Assembly: GCA_018228685.1 (NCBI GenBank)
Contig: CP073691.1
Coordinates: 1,488,001-1,552,000, forward strand
Reading direction: 5' to 3'
DNA length: 64,000 nucleotides
Source: Clostridiaceae bacterium Marseille-Q4149
GTDB taxonomy: Bacteria; Bacillota; Clostridia; Oscillospirales; Oscillospiraceae
The notes under the pieces were generated by a model, which was not told the origin of the DNA, searched no databases, and saw only the letters and a program-made list of their open reading frames with translations. Shown here piece after piece: positions 1 to 8,177 of the stretch; position 1 is the stretch's first letter; every line of letters starts with the position of its first letter. Position numbers and translations under genes: made by a program.

Positions 1-782
1 ACCTGAAAAGCGCCGTGAAGGCCATCTTTGCCGCCCTGGACAAGGCTGTGTATGACGACACGATCCACAACTTTGTGTACTACTTCGGCTGCAACTACTA
101 TGCCCAGCAGAGCGAGAACGGCTTTGACCTGCTGGTGTCCAAGGACGGCGTGAATTTCGACGCCATCACCCGGGACGGCTTCGGCGACGGCTCCAACCAC
201 GGTCTGCGCACCATCTGCTCCACCGAGAACGGCGTGTATATGGGCACCGCCAATCCCTTCTACGGCACCCAGCTGTGGCGCATGTACAGCGCCGAGGACA
301 AGCCCCTGGTGAAGGAGCATACGCATCAGTGGTCCGATACCTGGTCCTCCGACGGCGAGAATCACTGGCATGACTGCCTGGCTGACGGCTGCACCGTTAC
401 GGATAACGCCCAGAAGGACGGCTTTGGTGCCCACACCTTCGTGGATGGCGTCTGCTCCGTCTGCGGCTATCAGCAAACCGGCAGCGGCTCCGGCGGTGAC
501 GCCGGAGGAAGCGGCCAGCCCGGTCAGCCCGGTCAGCCCGGCCAACCCGGTCAGCCCAGTCAGCCCGGTCAGCCCGGCCAACCCGGTCAGCCCGGTCAGG
601 GCGGCGACTCCGGCAATACCGGCAACACCGGCAACGCTGGCAACACCGGCAACGCTGGCAGCAACAGTCCCAAAACCGGCGACATGGGCGTGGCCCTGTG
701 GTCCACCCTGGCCGGTCTGTGCGGCTGCGGGCTGATTGCCGTGGCTGTCAAGTCCCGCTATAAGGGCAAGCGCGTGGCCTGA
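1..782 (+). CDS. C-terminal part of a sortase-anchored surface protein
   Basis: The reading frame is open from the left edge of the window, so the true start lies upstream; the GTG at 15 is only an internal codon. The visible part has a globular stretch, then a His/Trp/Cys-rich module of about 55 residues with two CxxC-like pairs (around HWHDC and CSVCGY). A low-complexity stalk of PGQ repeats and then NTGNAG repeats follows. The C-terminus is a classical cell-wall sorting signal: SPKTGD, a hydrophobic segment and a basic tail (KSRYKGKR). A sortase would cleave at the LPxTG-like motif and attach the protein to peptidoglycan. The function of the globular part cannot be told from this fragment. 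A strong terminator follows directly. Confidence 0.85.
   Translation, partial: LKSAVKAIFAALDKAVYDDTIHNFVYYFGCNYYAQQSENGFDLLVSKDGVNFDAITRDGFGDGSNHGLRTICSTENGVYMGTANPFYGTQLWRMYSAEDKPLVKEHTHQWSDTWSSDGENHWHDCLADGCTVTDNAQKDGFGAHTFVDGVCSVCGYQQTGSGSGGDAGGSGQPGQPGQPGQPGQPSQPGQPGQPGQPGQGGDSGNTGNTGNAGNTGNAGSNSPKTGDMGVALWSTLAGLCGCGLIAVAVKSRYKGKRVA
505..660 (+). repeat. Low-complexity stalk-coding repeats
   Basis: Nine-base units reading roughly cccggtcag (Pro-Gly-Gln) are repeated about ten times with small variations, followed by ggcaacaccggcaacgct-like units (Asn-Thr/Ala-Gly). They lie in frame inside the surface protein and encode the flexible wall-spanning stalk. Copy number of such repeats commonly varies between strains by slippage. 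Confidence 0.85.
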
Positions 783-799
783 TTCCCCTTAAATTTATC

Positions 800-835
800 A
801 AGGCTCCCGGCCAACCGGCCGGGAGCCTTATTTTA
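800..835 (+). terminator. Rho-independent terminator after surface protein
   Basis: A 12-13 bp perfect GC-rich stem (arms 800-812 and 817-829) closes a four-base AACC loop and is followed by a short T-rich tract (TTATTTTAT). Confidence 0.9.
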
Positions 836-846
836 TGGAAAAGCCC

Positions 847-875
847 TTTTCATTTCCCGCCGCCTGCGATATAAT
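847..875 (+). promoter_or_regulatory. SigA-type promoter of the yfmFH-pepF genes
   Basis: TTTTCA at 847-852 and a perfect TATAAT at 870-875 are 17 bp apart. The same TTTTCA-17-TATAAT pair precedes lgt. The Shine-Dalgarno sequence GGAGGTG of the next gene starts 19 bases after the -10 element. Confidence 0.75.
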
Positions 876-906
876 AATGTATTATTGTATCCTGGAGGTG
901 CCGCAT

Positions 907-2172
907 ATGGAGAAGACCCGCCGCGAGATCATGGACCGGGTATATCTCACCTATCTGCCTGCCAAAAAGTTCAAAACCAGCTGCCTGTCCGCCCAGTTCA
1001 TCACCCCCCTGCGCCGGGAAACGGCGTCCTATGGGGCGCTGCTGCCGCTGGTGCTCCAGCGGGGCACCATGAGCTGCCCGGACATCCAGCAGCTGTCCGC
1101 CGCCATGGACCAGCTCTACGGCGCACAGATCAACCCCACCATCCGCAAGCGGGCGGAGTGCCAGTGCATCGGCTTTGTGGCCTCGGTAATGGACGACAGC
1201 TTCGCCCCCCAGGGAGAAAAATTGCTGGAGCCCACCGCCGCCCTGCTGGGGGAGCTGCTGCTGGACCCCGTCACCCGCAACGGCCGGTATCTGCCGGAGT
1301 ATGTGGACAGCGAGCGGGCCAACCTGCTGGACAGCATCCGCTCCATCCGCAACGACAAGCGGGACTGGGCGGACCTGCGGCTTCTGCAGGAGATGTGCCG
1401 CTATGAGCCCTACGGCGTCAGCCGCCTGGGCGACGAGGCCACCGCCGCCGCCATCAACAACCAGAAGCTCCATGCCTACAGCCAACAGATGATGGCCGCC
1501 TCCCGGCTGGAGCTGTTCTACTGCGGCAGCGCCCCCATCTCCCGGGTGGAGGACGCCCTGCTGGAGGCCTTCGCCGCCCTGCCCCGGGGCGCGGGCCTGG
1601 ACCCGGAGCCGCCCCGTGCCGTGGCCGCCCCGGCGGAACCCCGCATCATCCACGAGGCCATGGACGTGACCCAGGGGAAGCTGTCCATGGGCTTCCGCTG
1701 CGCCACCGACGATGTGCCCGCCATGATCCTGGCAAACCTTCTGTTCGGCGGCACCAGCAATTCCAAGCTCTTTATGAACGTCCGGGAGAAGCTGTCCCTG
1801 TGCTACTACGCCTCCAGCACCTATGTCCGCTCCAAGGGCATCCTCACGGTGTCCTCCGGCATCGAGACCGCCGACTATCAGCGGGCCCTGGACGAGATCC
1901 TTCACCAATTGCATGAGATCCGGGACGGTCACTGGGAGCCCTGGGAGCTGGAGGGGGCCCGCAGCACCATGCGCAGCGCCCTGACCTCCCTGTCGGATTC
2001 CCAGGGCGCCCTGGAAAATTACTGCCTGGGTCAGGCAGCCACCGGCCAGAGCGAGGACCCGGAGACCATGCAGCGCCTGCTGGACCAGGTGACGCCGGAG
2101 CGCATCCGGGCCGCCGCCGGCAGCGTGACCCTGGACACCGTATACTTCCTGCACGGAAAGGAGGAGGCCTGA
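907..2172 (+). CDS. yfmF: M16-family peptidase-like protein YfmF
   Basis: Predicted 422-residue M16 (pitrilysin/MPP) family protein. It resembles the partner listed as EF-P 5-aminopentanol modification-associated protein YfmF in Bacillus. I see no HxxEH zinc motif in its N-terminal domain, so it is probably the non-catalytic half of a heterodimer whose active half is the next gene. The start at 907 is chosen over an in-frame ATG at 835 because GGAGGTG lies 6 bases upstream and the earlier ATG lies upstream of the promoter. Its stop codon overlaps the start of the next gene by one base, which implies translational coupling. Confidence 0.85.
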   Translation: MEKTRREIMDRVYLTYLPAKKFKTSCLSAQFITPLRRETASYGALLPLVLQRGTMSCPDIQQLSAAMDQLYGAQINPTIRKRAECQCIGFVASVMDDSFAPQGEKLLEPTAALLGELLLDPVTRNGRYLPEYVDSERANLLDSIRSIRNDKRDWADLRLLQEMCRYEPYGVSRLGDEATAAAINNQKLHAYSQQMMAASRLELFYCGSAPISRVEDALLEAFAALPRGAGLDPEPPRAVAAPAEPRIIHEAMDVTQGKLSMGFRCATDDVPAMILANLLFGGTSNSKLFMNVREKLSLCYYASSTYVRSKGILTVSSGIETADYQRALDEILHQLHEIRDGHWEPWELEGARSTMRSALTSLSDSQGALENYCLGQAATGQSEDPETMQRLLDQVTPERIRAAAGSVTLDTVYFLHGKEEA

Positions 2173-3443
2173 TGAAAACCCTTACCTACCCCCGCATCGG
2201 GGAAAAGGCCATCTGGGAGACCCTGCCCAACGGCCTGCCCGTCTGCGTGGTGCCCAAGCCCGGGTATGCCCGGAAGTTCGCCTTCTTCACCACCCGCTAC
2301 GGCGGCATGGATATGCGCTTTCAGCTGGACGGCCAGTGGCTGGACACCCCCGCCGGTATCGCCCACTATCTGGAGCACAAGATGTTCGACACCGCCGACG
2401 GCAGCGCCATGCAGGACCTGGCCCGGGGCGGGGCCGAGCCCAACGCCTACACCAGCAACGCCGTCACCGCCTACTATTTCGACTGCACCGAGCATTTTTA
2501 TGACAATCTCCGGATTCTGCTGTCCTTCGTGTCCGTCCCCTACTTCACCGATGAAAGCGTGGAGAAGGAGCAGGGCATCATCGCCCAGGAGATCGGCATG
2601 ATCGAGGACAACCCCGAGTGGCAGGTATACCGCCAGATGATGCAGGCCCTGTACCGTCACAGCCCCGTCCGCCAGTCCGTGGCCGGGTCCGTGGAGAGCA
2701 TCCGCCGGATCACCGCCCAGACCCTGTACGACTGCCACAAGGCCTTCTATACCCCCGCCAATATGTGCCTGGTGGTGGTGGGCGATGTGGACCCGGCGGA
2801 GGTCGTCCGGGCCGCCTGGGAGGTCCTGCCCCGGGAGAGTGGCCCCGCCATCCCCCGGGACTATGGCCGGGAGGAGGACCTGACCCCCCACATGACCCGC
2901 ATCGAGGACCGGATGGAGGTGGCCATGCCCACCTTCCTGCTGGGCTTCAAGTGCCCCCCGGTGCCGGAGGGGCCGGACCGCATGCGCCTGGACATTCTGG
3001 GGGACCTGGCCTGCGACGTGCTCATGGGCGAGTCCAGCCCCCTGTTCACCCGGCTGTACAGTCAGGGGCTGATCAACGGCACCTTTGACAGCGCCTATGA
3101 CCTGCTGCCGGGAGCCGCCTATGTGTTCTGCGGCGGCGACAGCAACGATCCCGAGGCCGTGCAGCAGGCCGTTCTGGACGAGGCACGCCGGGTGGTCCGG
3201 GAGGGGGTGGACCCGGCCTATGTCCAGCGGCTCCGCCGGGCCAGCTTCGGCGCGTCCATCAAGAGCCTGAACTCCTTCGAGGCCATCGCCTCCACCGTGT
3301 CCGAGGGCTGCTTCCAGGGATACGATCCCTTCCGCTTCCCGGAGGTGTACGACTCCATCACCCAGCAGGACCTGCTGGACTTCATCCGGGACAACATCCG
3401 CCCGGAGCGCATGGCCCTGTCCGTGATCTATCCGAAAGAGTAA
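2172..3443 (+). CDS. yfmH: M16-family zinc peptidase YfmH
   Basis: A 423-residue M16 metallopeptidase. The inverted zinc motif HxxEH is present as HYLEH at residues 65-69, followed downstream by the conserved glutamate region around EQGIIAQEI. It is therefore the catalytic member of the YfmF/YfmH pair. In Bacillus the pair is linked to maturation of elongation factor P, though that link here rests on homology only. It overlaps yfmF by one base, and a 15-base gap separates it from the following oligopeptidase gene. The three genes probably form one transcript. Confidence 0.88.
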   Translation: MKTLTYPRIGEKAIWETLPNGLPVCVVPKPGYARKFAFFTTRYGGMDMRFQLDGQWLDTPAGIAHYLEHKMFDTADGSAMQDLARGGAEPNAYTSNAVTAYYFDCTEHFYDNLRILLSFVSVPYFTDESVEKEQGIIAQEIGMIEDNPEWQVYRQMMQALYRHSPVRQSVAGSVESIRRITAQTLYDCHKAFYTPANMCLVVVGDVDPAEVVRAAWEVLPRESGPAIPRDYGREEDLTPHMTRIEDRMEVAMPTFLLGFKCPPVPEGPDRMRLDILGDLACDVLMGESSPLFTRLYSQGLINGTFDSAYDLLPGAAYVFCGGDSNDPEAVQQAVLDEARRVVREGVDPAYVQRLRRASFGASIKSLNSFEAIASTVSEGCFQGYDPFRFPEVYDSITQQDLLDFIRDNIRPERMALSVIYPKE

Positions 3444-3458
3444 GATGGGAGCAATTCT

Positions 3459-5150
3459 ATGAACGAAAACTGGAAATTTTCCGATATCCCCTATCACCGT
3501 CCCGACGTGGAGGCCCTCCAGGCCCGGTATGACGCCCTGACCCGCCGGGCCAGGGAGGCCCGGAGCCCGGAGGAGCTGGTGGAGATCGTCCGCCAGCGGG
3601 ACGCCCTCCAGCAGGAGGTGGGCCTGTGCCAGGCGGTGGCCTTCATCCGGGCCTTCCACGACGTCACCGACGAATTTTACCAGACGGAGCTGCAGGAGAC
3701 CCTGCCCCGGCTGGAGGGCAGCCTGGACAGCCAGTCCCTGGCCGCCGCCATTGCCGAAAGTCCCTATGCCCCGGCTCTGGACCGGGCCTTCGGCCCCCAG
3801 CTGCGCCGCCTGCTGACCCTGGACCACCGGATTCACGCCGGGGGCAGGGACCTGCAGGCCCGCATCTCCCAGCTGACGGCCCTGTATCAGCAGCTGACGG
3901 CCTCCGCCAAATATCCGGTCCAGGGGGAGCTGCTCAGCGGCGGACAGCTGCGGGCCGCTCTGGCCAGCCGGGACCGGGCGCGCCGCAAGGCCGCCTATGA
4001 CGCCCAGCAGCAGACGGTGCTGGAAAACGCCGGACAGCTGGAGGACATCCTGCGGCAGCTGGTCCATGCCCGCATCGACCTGGCCCGGGCCAACGGCTTC
4101 GACAGCTTCGCCGATTACGGCGACCTGGCCCAGCAGCGCCTGGGCTATGGCCGGGCGGAGCTGGACGCGTTCTGCCGCCAGGTGCAGACCCATATCACCC
4201 CCCTGTATCTGCGGCTGCAGGAGGAGCAGCGCCGGCGCCTGGGGGTGGACACGCTGATGCCCTATGACCGGGCCCTGGTGTTCCCGGAGGGCAACGCCGT
4301 GCCGGTGGCGGCGGAGGAGCTGCCCCGGGCCGCCCACCGGATGTATCACAGCCTTAGCCCCGAGGCAGGTGCGTTTTTCGACGAGATGGTCCGCCACGAC
4401 CTGCTGGACGTGACTGGCTCTCCCAATAAAATTTCCGGCATGGGCTTCTGCGAGATGCTGGGCGCGCCCTATGACATGCCCTTTGTCTTTGCCAACTGCG
4501 ACGGCACCTCCGACGACGTCACCGTATACACCCACGAGCTGGGCCACGGGCTCCAGGGGTATCTCTCCATCCGCAGCCAGCCTCTGGCGGACTATGTGGG
4601 GCTGAGTCCCGATCTGGCGGAGGTCCACTCCAAGACCATGGAGCTGCTGGCCCAGCCCTACGCCCGGGACTTCTTCGGCGACCACGCCGGGCAGTTCCTG
4701 GCGGAGCACCGCTATGACTTCATCAAGGAGCTGTGCGCCTTCTGCTCCATCCACACCTTTGAGACGTGGCTCTATGAGCATCCGGACGCCTCTTTGGCCC
4801 AGTGGGCAGAGGAGTTCGACCGCATTGAGAAGTCCTTCGGCCGCAGCCGGAACAACGAGCCCTGGCGGCAGCAGGTGCTGGCCGGGTGCGACCTATTCAC
4901 CAACATGGCCCTGTATATGTCCCCCCGGTATGTGATCAGCTACGCCCTGTCCATCGTCTGCGCCCAGCAGCTGAAGGCCGCCTATGACGCCGACCCCGCA
5001 GACGGCTGGGCCCGGTATCACGCCCTGTGTGCCTCCGGCGGCAGCAGGACCTACGCCGAGACCCTGGCCGCCGCCGGACTGCCCCTGCCCTACGCTCCCG
5101 GCGTGGTGGAAAAGCTGGCCCAGGACCTCTCCCGCCAGCTCTGGGGCTGA
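3459..5150 (+). CDS. M3-family oligoendopeptidase
   Basis: A 563-residue member of peptidase family M3 (PepF/thimet oligopeptidase group), a cytoplasmic zinc enzyme that degrades short peptides. The zinc site HELGH is at residues 359-363 within VTVYTHELGHGLQ, and the third ligand region follows about 25-30 residues later in DLAEVHSKTMELL. The length matches the M3B oligoendopeptidase class. It follows yfmH in an apparent operon. Peptide hydrolysis fits the amino-acid-fermenting lifestyle suggested by the rest of the window. Confidence 0.92.
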   Translation: MNENWKFSDIPYHRPDVEALQARYDALTRRAREARSPEELVEIVRQRDALQQEVGLCQAVAFIRAFHDVTDEFYQTELQETLPRLEGSLDSQSLAAAIAESPYAPALDRAFGPQLRRLLTLDHRIHAGGRDLQARISQLTALYQQLTASAKYPVQGELLSGGQLRAALASRDRARRKAAYDAQQQTVLENAGQLEDILRQLVHARIDLARANGFDSFADYGDLAQQRLGYGRAELDAFCRQVQTHITPLYLRLQEEQRRRLGVDTLMPYDRALVFPEGNAVPVAAEELPRAAHRMYHSLSPEAGAFFDEMVRHDLLDVTGSPNKISGMGFCEMLGAPYDMPFVFANCDGTSDDVTVYTHELGHGLQGYLSIRSQPLADYVGLSPDLAEVHSKTMELLAQPYARDFFGDHAGQFLAEHRYDFIKELCAFCSIHTFETWLYEHPDASLAQWAEEFDRIEKSFGRSRNNEPWRQQVLAGCDLFTNMALYMSPRYVISYALSIVCAQQLKAAYDADPADGWARYHALCASGGSRTYAETLAAAGLPLPYAPGVVEKLAQDLSRQLWG

Positions 5151-5153
5151 AAA

Positions 5154-5217
5154 AACGGCCCGCAACCGTCGGTTGCGGAACTTCCAGCCCCACTTGGTGG
5201 ACAGTTGCGGCCTTTTT
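5154..5217 (+). terminator. Possible terminator after pepF-like gene
   Basis: A hairpin of CCGCAACC with GGTTGCGG lies at 5160-5178, and a further GTTGCGGCC with a following T5 tract can pair with the same left arm. The T tract overlaps the spacer of the next promoter, so the call is tentative. Confidence 0.45.
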
Positions 5218-5226
5218 CGGTATGCT
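5198..5226 (+). promoter_or_regulatory. Promoter of the XRE regulator
   Basis: TGGACA at 5198-5203 and TATGCT at 5221-5226 are separated by 17 bp, with AAAGGAGG and the ATG shortly downstream. Confidence 0.5.
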
Positions 5227-5257
5227 GACGCCATCAACATCAAAGGAGGCATTCTCT

Positions 5258-5809
5258 ATGACCCTGTGTGAAAAGCTCATCGACCTGCGCCGCAAAGCCG
5301 GTCTGTCCCAGGAACAGATGGCCCAGCAGCTGGACGTGTCCCGTCAGGCCGTCAGCAAGTGGGAAACGGGCGAGTCCCTGCCCGACACCAACAAGCTCCT
5401 GGCCATCGGCCGTCTGCTGGGCGTCACGGTGGACTATCTGCTGGACGATGAACAGACGGACCCTGCTCCCACCTCCGCCGGGCCGAGGAAAAGCGGTTTT
5501 GCCCGCTTCTGGCGTACATACGGCTTCGTCTCCGGATACCTGATGTCGCTGGTGGGGATCCTGGGCCTGGTCCGGATCGCCGCCACTCTGGCTGCGGGCT
5601 TCCGGCTGGGCGGCATCGCGGACTTCGGATCCGTCGATCCCCAGTGGCTGGAGGGGCTCAGCACAAGTCCGATCTTCACCGATCTCTCCTCCCGGTACAG
5701 ACAGGCGCTGATCCTGTCCCAGATCCCGGACTTCCTGCTCTGCGCCGCCCTGACGGCAGGCGGCTTCCTGCTGGCCCGGTGGCTTCGGCGGAAATACCGG
5801 ACCGCCTGA
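5258..5809 (+). CDS. XRE-family regulator with C-terminal membrane segments
   Basis: A 183-residue protein. Residues 1-65 form a helix-turn-helix XRE domain (LCEKLIDLRRKAGLSQEQMA, then VSRQAVSKWETGES). After a linker, two hydrophobic stretches (around SGYLMSLVGILGLVRIAATL and IPDFLLCAALTAGGFLLARW) predict a membrane-attached C-terminus. This design is common in Firmicute XRE proteins of unknown signal. The start at 5258 is chosen because AAAGGAGG precedes it; the frame upstream runs through the end of the peptidase gene. The target is unknown; autoregulation is usual in the family. Confidence 0.85.
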   Translation: MTLCEKLIDLRRKAGLSQEQMAQQLDVSRQAVSKWETGESLPDTNKLLAIGRLLGVTVDYLLDDEQTDPAPTSAGPRKSGFARFWRTYGFVSGYLMSLVGILGLVRIAATLAAGFRLGGIADFGSVDPQWLEGLSTSPIFTDLSSRYRQALILSQIPDFLLCAALTAGGFLLARWLRRKYRTA

Positions 5810-5837
5810 TTGCTCCCCTTCCTCCGAAAAATAGGGC

Positions 5838-5866
5838 TTTTCAACGGCCCCGCTCTGCGGTATAAT
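5838..5866 (+). promoter_or_regulatory. SigA-type promoter of lgt
   Basis: TTTTCA at 5838-5843 and TATAAT at 5861-5866 are 17 bp apart, followed by AAGGAG ahead of the lgt ATG. Confidence 0.75.
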
Positions 5867-5897
5867 AGAGGGAGTTTTCTGAGCAAGGAGTGACATT

Positions 5898-6908
5898 ATG
5901 AAGATCATGACCGACAGCCCCATCCGCTTCCCGGGGCTTTTTGGCGACTGGGCCATCACCATCAGTTCCAAGGCCATCGACATCGGCAACGGCATCTATT
6001 GGTATGGCATCCTCATCGCCCTGGGCATGCTGCTGGCCCTGTGGTGGTGCATGCGCCAGCGTACCAAATACGGCATCCGGGATGATGACCTCATCGACGG
6101 GCTGCTGTGGGGCATCCCCTCAGCCATCGTGGGGGCCCGGCTGTACTATGTTCTGTTCTATCTCAGCGAGTTCAAGGACCATGAGGGCCACTTCAGCTGG
6201 TCCAAGGCCATCGCCATCTGGGACGGCGGCCTGGCCATCTACGGCGGCGTCATCGCTGTGGTGATCGTGGCCGTCATCCTCTGCCGCAGCCGCCATATCA
6301 AGCTGGGGGCCATGATGGACCTGGTGGTCATGGGCCTGCTCATCGGCCAGGCCATCGGCCGCTGGGGCAACTTCCTGAACCGGGAGGCCTTCGGCTCCGA
6401 AACCACCCTCCCCTGGCGCATGCAGCTGACCACCACTGCCGGGGAGCTGGTGGAGGTACATCCCACCTTCCTGTACGAGAGCCTGTGGAACCTCGTCGGC
6501 CTGCTGCTGATCGTTTTTGTGGTATCCAAGGCCCGGCGGTTCGACGGTGAAAACACCTGCTTCTACTTCCTGTGGTACGGCGTGGGCCGCTTCTGGATCG
6601 AGGGTCTGCGCACCGACAGCCTGTATCTGTTCAACTGGACCATCGCCGGCCAGCCCATCCGGGTGTCCCAGGTGCTGAGCCTGGTGCTGATGATCGCCGC
6701 CCTGGCGGTGCTGTTTTACAACATCAGGCTCCACCCTCATCGGCCGGAGGAGCTGTATGTGAACCAGGTGGCCGCCCGGGAAGCCGCCCAGGCGGAGGAG
6801 CCCGCCGAAGCCCCGGAAACCGCCGAACCGGCGGAAGCGCCGGAAGCAGCCGAACCGGCGGAAGCGCCGGAAGCACCGGAGGTGCCGGAAGAATCTTCAG
6901 AAGAATAA
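5898..6908 (+). CDS. lgt: Prolipoprotein diacylglyceryl transferase
   Basis: A 336-residue integral membrane enzyme. It transfers diacylglycerol from phosphatidylglycerol to the lipobox cysteine of prolipoproteins. The family signature region is visible as IGRWGNFLNREAFG, with an H-P-T-F-LYES motif (VHPTFLYESLWN) and several hydrophobic helices. The C-terminus carries an unusual acidic extension of about 55 residues built from PAEAPE(A/T)AE repeats, which is not part of the catalytic fold. One likely substrate is the lipoprotein encoded at 12905. Confidence 0.95.
   Translation: MKIMTDSPIRFPGLFGDWAITISSKAIDIGNGIYWYGILIALGMLLALWWCMRQRTKYGIRDDDLIDGLLWGIPSAIVGARLYYVLFYLSEFKDHEGHFSWSKAIAIWDGGLAIYGGVIAVVIVAVILCRSRHIKLGAMMDLVVMGLLIGQAIGRWGNFLNREAFGSETTLPWRMQLTTTAGELVEVHPTFLYESLWNLVGLLLIVFVVSKARRFDGENTCFYFLWYGVGRFWIEGLRTDSLYLFNWTIAGQPIRVSQVLSLVLMIAALAVLFYNIRLHPHRPEELYVNQVAAREAAQAEEPAEAPETAEPAEAPEAAEPAEAPEAPEVPEESSEE
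6795..6890 (+). repeat. Short tandem repeat in the lgt tail
   Basis: Units close to gccgaaccggcggaagcgcc recur in frame and encode the acidic PAEAPEAAE tail of Lgt. Confidence 0.75.
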
Positions 6909-6912
6909 ACGC

Positions 6913-6944
6913 CCACCCCCTGTATCCCACGGGATACAGGGGGT
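6913..6944 (+). terminator. Hairpin after lgt
   Basis: Perfect 15 bp stem (arms 6913-6927 and 6930-6944) with almost no loop. No T run follows directly. The same stem sequence recurs at 7155-7186, where a T6 tract follows. Confidence 0.65.
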
Positions 6945-6956
6945 GTAGATATTGTC

Positions 6957-7046
6957 CAAAAGCCTCGCAGAGTTTGCCGCCCGCAGGCGGCAAATAAAAT
7001 GGAATCATTTTTTGCCGGGGCGTGTACCTGGCAAAAATACTTCTCA
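6957..7046. repeat. Dispersed hairpin repeat, copy A
   Basis: About 90 bp that match 35620-35713 almost base for base. It contains hairpin 1 (arms 6973-6981 and 6986-6994, loop CGCA). It also contains hairpin 2 (arms about 7009-7016 and 7030-7037) around a 13-base loop GGGGCGTGTACCT. The second copy keeps the loop but has a different, still complementary, stem. It lies between convergent genes. Confidence 0.8.
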
Positions 7047-7145
7047 GTCTGCAAGTGTGGAATTTGTTCGCTTCCAGCGAACAAATTATGCGCGCGGCAG
7101 ACTGCAAACCCTTTGTCAAAAAAGGTCTTTGTCCTTTTTTGACAA
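7045..7145. repeat. Cluster of further palindromes
   Basis: A nested structure has an outer stem CAGTCTGC/GCAGACTG (7045-7052 with 7097-7104) and an inner 12 bp perfect stem (7061-7072 with 7076-7087). It is followed by a 13 bp stem TTGTCAAAAAAGG with its complement (7113-7125 with 7133-7145). The TTGTCAAAAAAG motif recurs at 15176-15202 and at 35615-35626. Confidence 0.75.
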
Positions 7146-7154
7146 GCTGCCCGC

Positions 7155-7198
7155 GCCCCCTGTATCCCGTGGGATACAGGGGGTGCGTTCGTTTTTTA
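7155..7198 (+). terminator. Terminator between convergent genes
   Basis: Stem GCCCCCTGTATCCC with its complement (7155-7186), a second copy of the stem after lgt, followed by GTTCGTTTTTT. The T run touches the end of the convergent radical SAM gene. Confidence 0.75.
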
Positions 7199-8062
7199 CA
7201 AAGCCCGCCAGCTCTCCGGCCGCAGGCCGTGACCCATGAGGCCCTCCTGCACCTGCTGCCGCAGGGCGGGCAGGTCCCGGTTCAGGGTCCCCTTCAGGGT
7301 CAGGTAGTTGGAGGCGTGGTTCATCCGGAATACGCTGCCCTCGCTGTCAATGTGGTCCAGCAGCAGGGCCGTCTCCTGCAGAATCTCCGCCGGGCCCAGC
7401 ACCCGGAAGCTGCCCTCCCGGACCCACTGCTCCAGTGGCGTTCCCGGCTCCACCATCAGCGTCAGCAGGCCGATATATTCCGGCTTCATGGCGCTGAGGG
7501 CCCGGGCGGTGTCCACGGCGTGGTCCCGCAGCAGCTCCCGGCTGCCAAGCCCGGAAATGGCCGTCACCGACAGGGCCAGGCCCGCCTGCCGGGCCTTCTG
7601 CCCCGCCGCCACAATGGCCGCGGCGGTGTGGCCCTTGCGCATCCGCTCCAGCACCGCGTCACAGCCAGATTCCAGGCCCATATACACCATTTTCAGTCCG
7701 TTTTCCCGCAGCTGACGCAGCTCGTCATCGGTTTTCACCTGCAGGCTCCGGGGCGAGGCGTAGCACGTCACCCGCTGGCACTCCGGAAACAGGCTGTATA
7801 CCATGGCCAGAATCTCCAGCAGCTCATCGGTTTTCCGCATCAGCGCGTCGCCGTCGGCCAGAAACACCCGCTCCACCCGGCGGTATACCTGCCGGGCCAG
7901 GCGGAAATCCTCCCGGATCTCCTCCATGGGCCGCAGGGCAAAGTGCTTGTCGTCATACATATCGCAGAAGGCGCAGCGGTTGTGGCTGCACCCGTAGGTC
8001 ACCTGGATGATGAGGCTGTAGGCCTCGCTGGGGGGCCGATAGACCTTTCCCTTGTATCGCAT
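7196..8062 (-). CDS. Radical SAM protein, specific function unknown
   Basis: A 288-residue radical SAM enzyme. The cluster-binding cysteines are in YGCSHNRCAFCDMYD (C-x4-C-x2-C spacing, seen in a HemN/YgiQ-like subgroup). This is followed by a GLESG motif typical of the SAM-binding barrel and a VTAISGLGS segment. The start is placed at the ATG at 8062 because GGAGG lies 8 bases upstream; a TTG six bases earlier is less well placed. It is monocistronic with its own promoter, and the neighbouring genes give no hint of the substrate. Confidence 0.8.
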   Translation of the reverse strand: MRYKGKVYRPPSEAYSLIIQVTYGCSHNRCAFCDMYDDKHFALRPMEEIREDFRLARQVYRRVERVFLADGDALMRKTDELLEILAMVYSLFPECQRVTCYASPRSLQVKTDDELRQLRENGLKMVYMGLESGCDAVLERMRKGHTAAAIVAAGQKARQAGLALSVTAISGLGSRELLRDHAVDTARALSAMKPEYIGLLTLMVEPGTPLEQWVREGSFRVLGPAEILQETALLLDHIDSEGSVFRMNHASNYLTLKGTLNRDLPALRQQVQEGLMGHGLRPESWRAL

Positions 8063-8086
8063 GGGCAATTCCTCCTTTTCCCCGCT

Positions 8087-8115
8087 ATTATCGCATACTT
8101 TTCCCGGTTTGAAAA
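8087..8115 (-). promoter_or_regulatory. Promoter of the radical SAM gene
   Basis: On the minus strand TTTTCA (8115-8110) and GATAAT (8092-8087) are 17 bp apart, just upstream of the GGAGG. Confidence 0.6.
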
Positions 8116-8177
8116 GGGTCTATTTTGTGCCGCTCCGGCATAAGCTGGACCAGCTTCAACAAACGAGGAGGATGACT

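Noticed and set aside
505..660. CRISPR-like short repeats
   Set aside because: The units are 9 or 18 bases long, contiguous, in frame, and encode a PGQ/NTG stalk; there are no spacers.
2031..4781. Very long open frame (916 codons) on the minus strand
   Set aside because: It lies opposite the M16 and M3 peptidase genes, which have clear motifs and ribosome sites. Long antisense frames are expected in DNA this GC-rich. The translation is low complexity without a recognisable domain.
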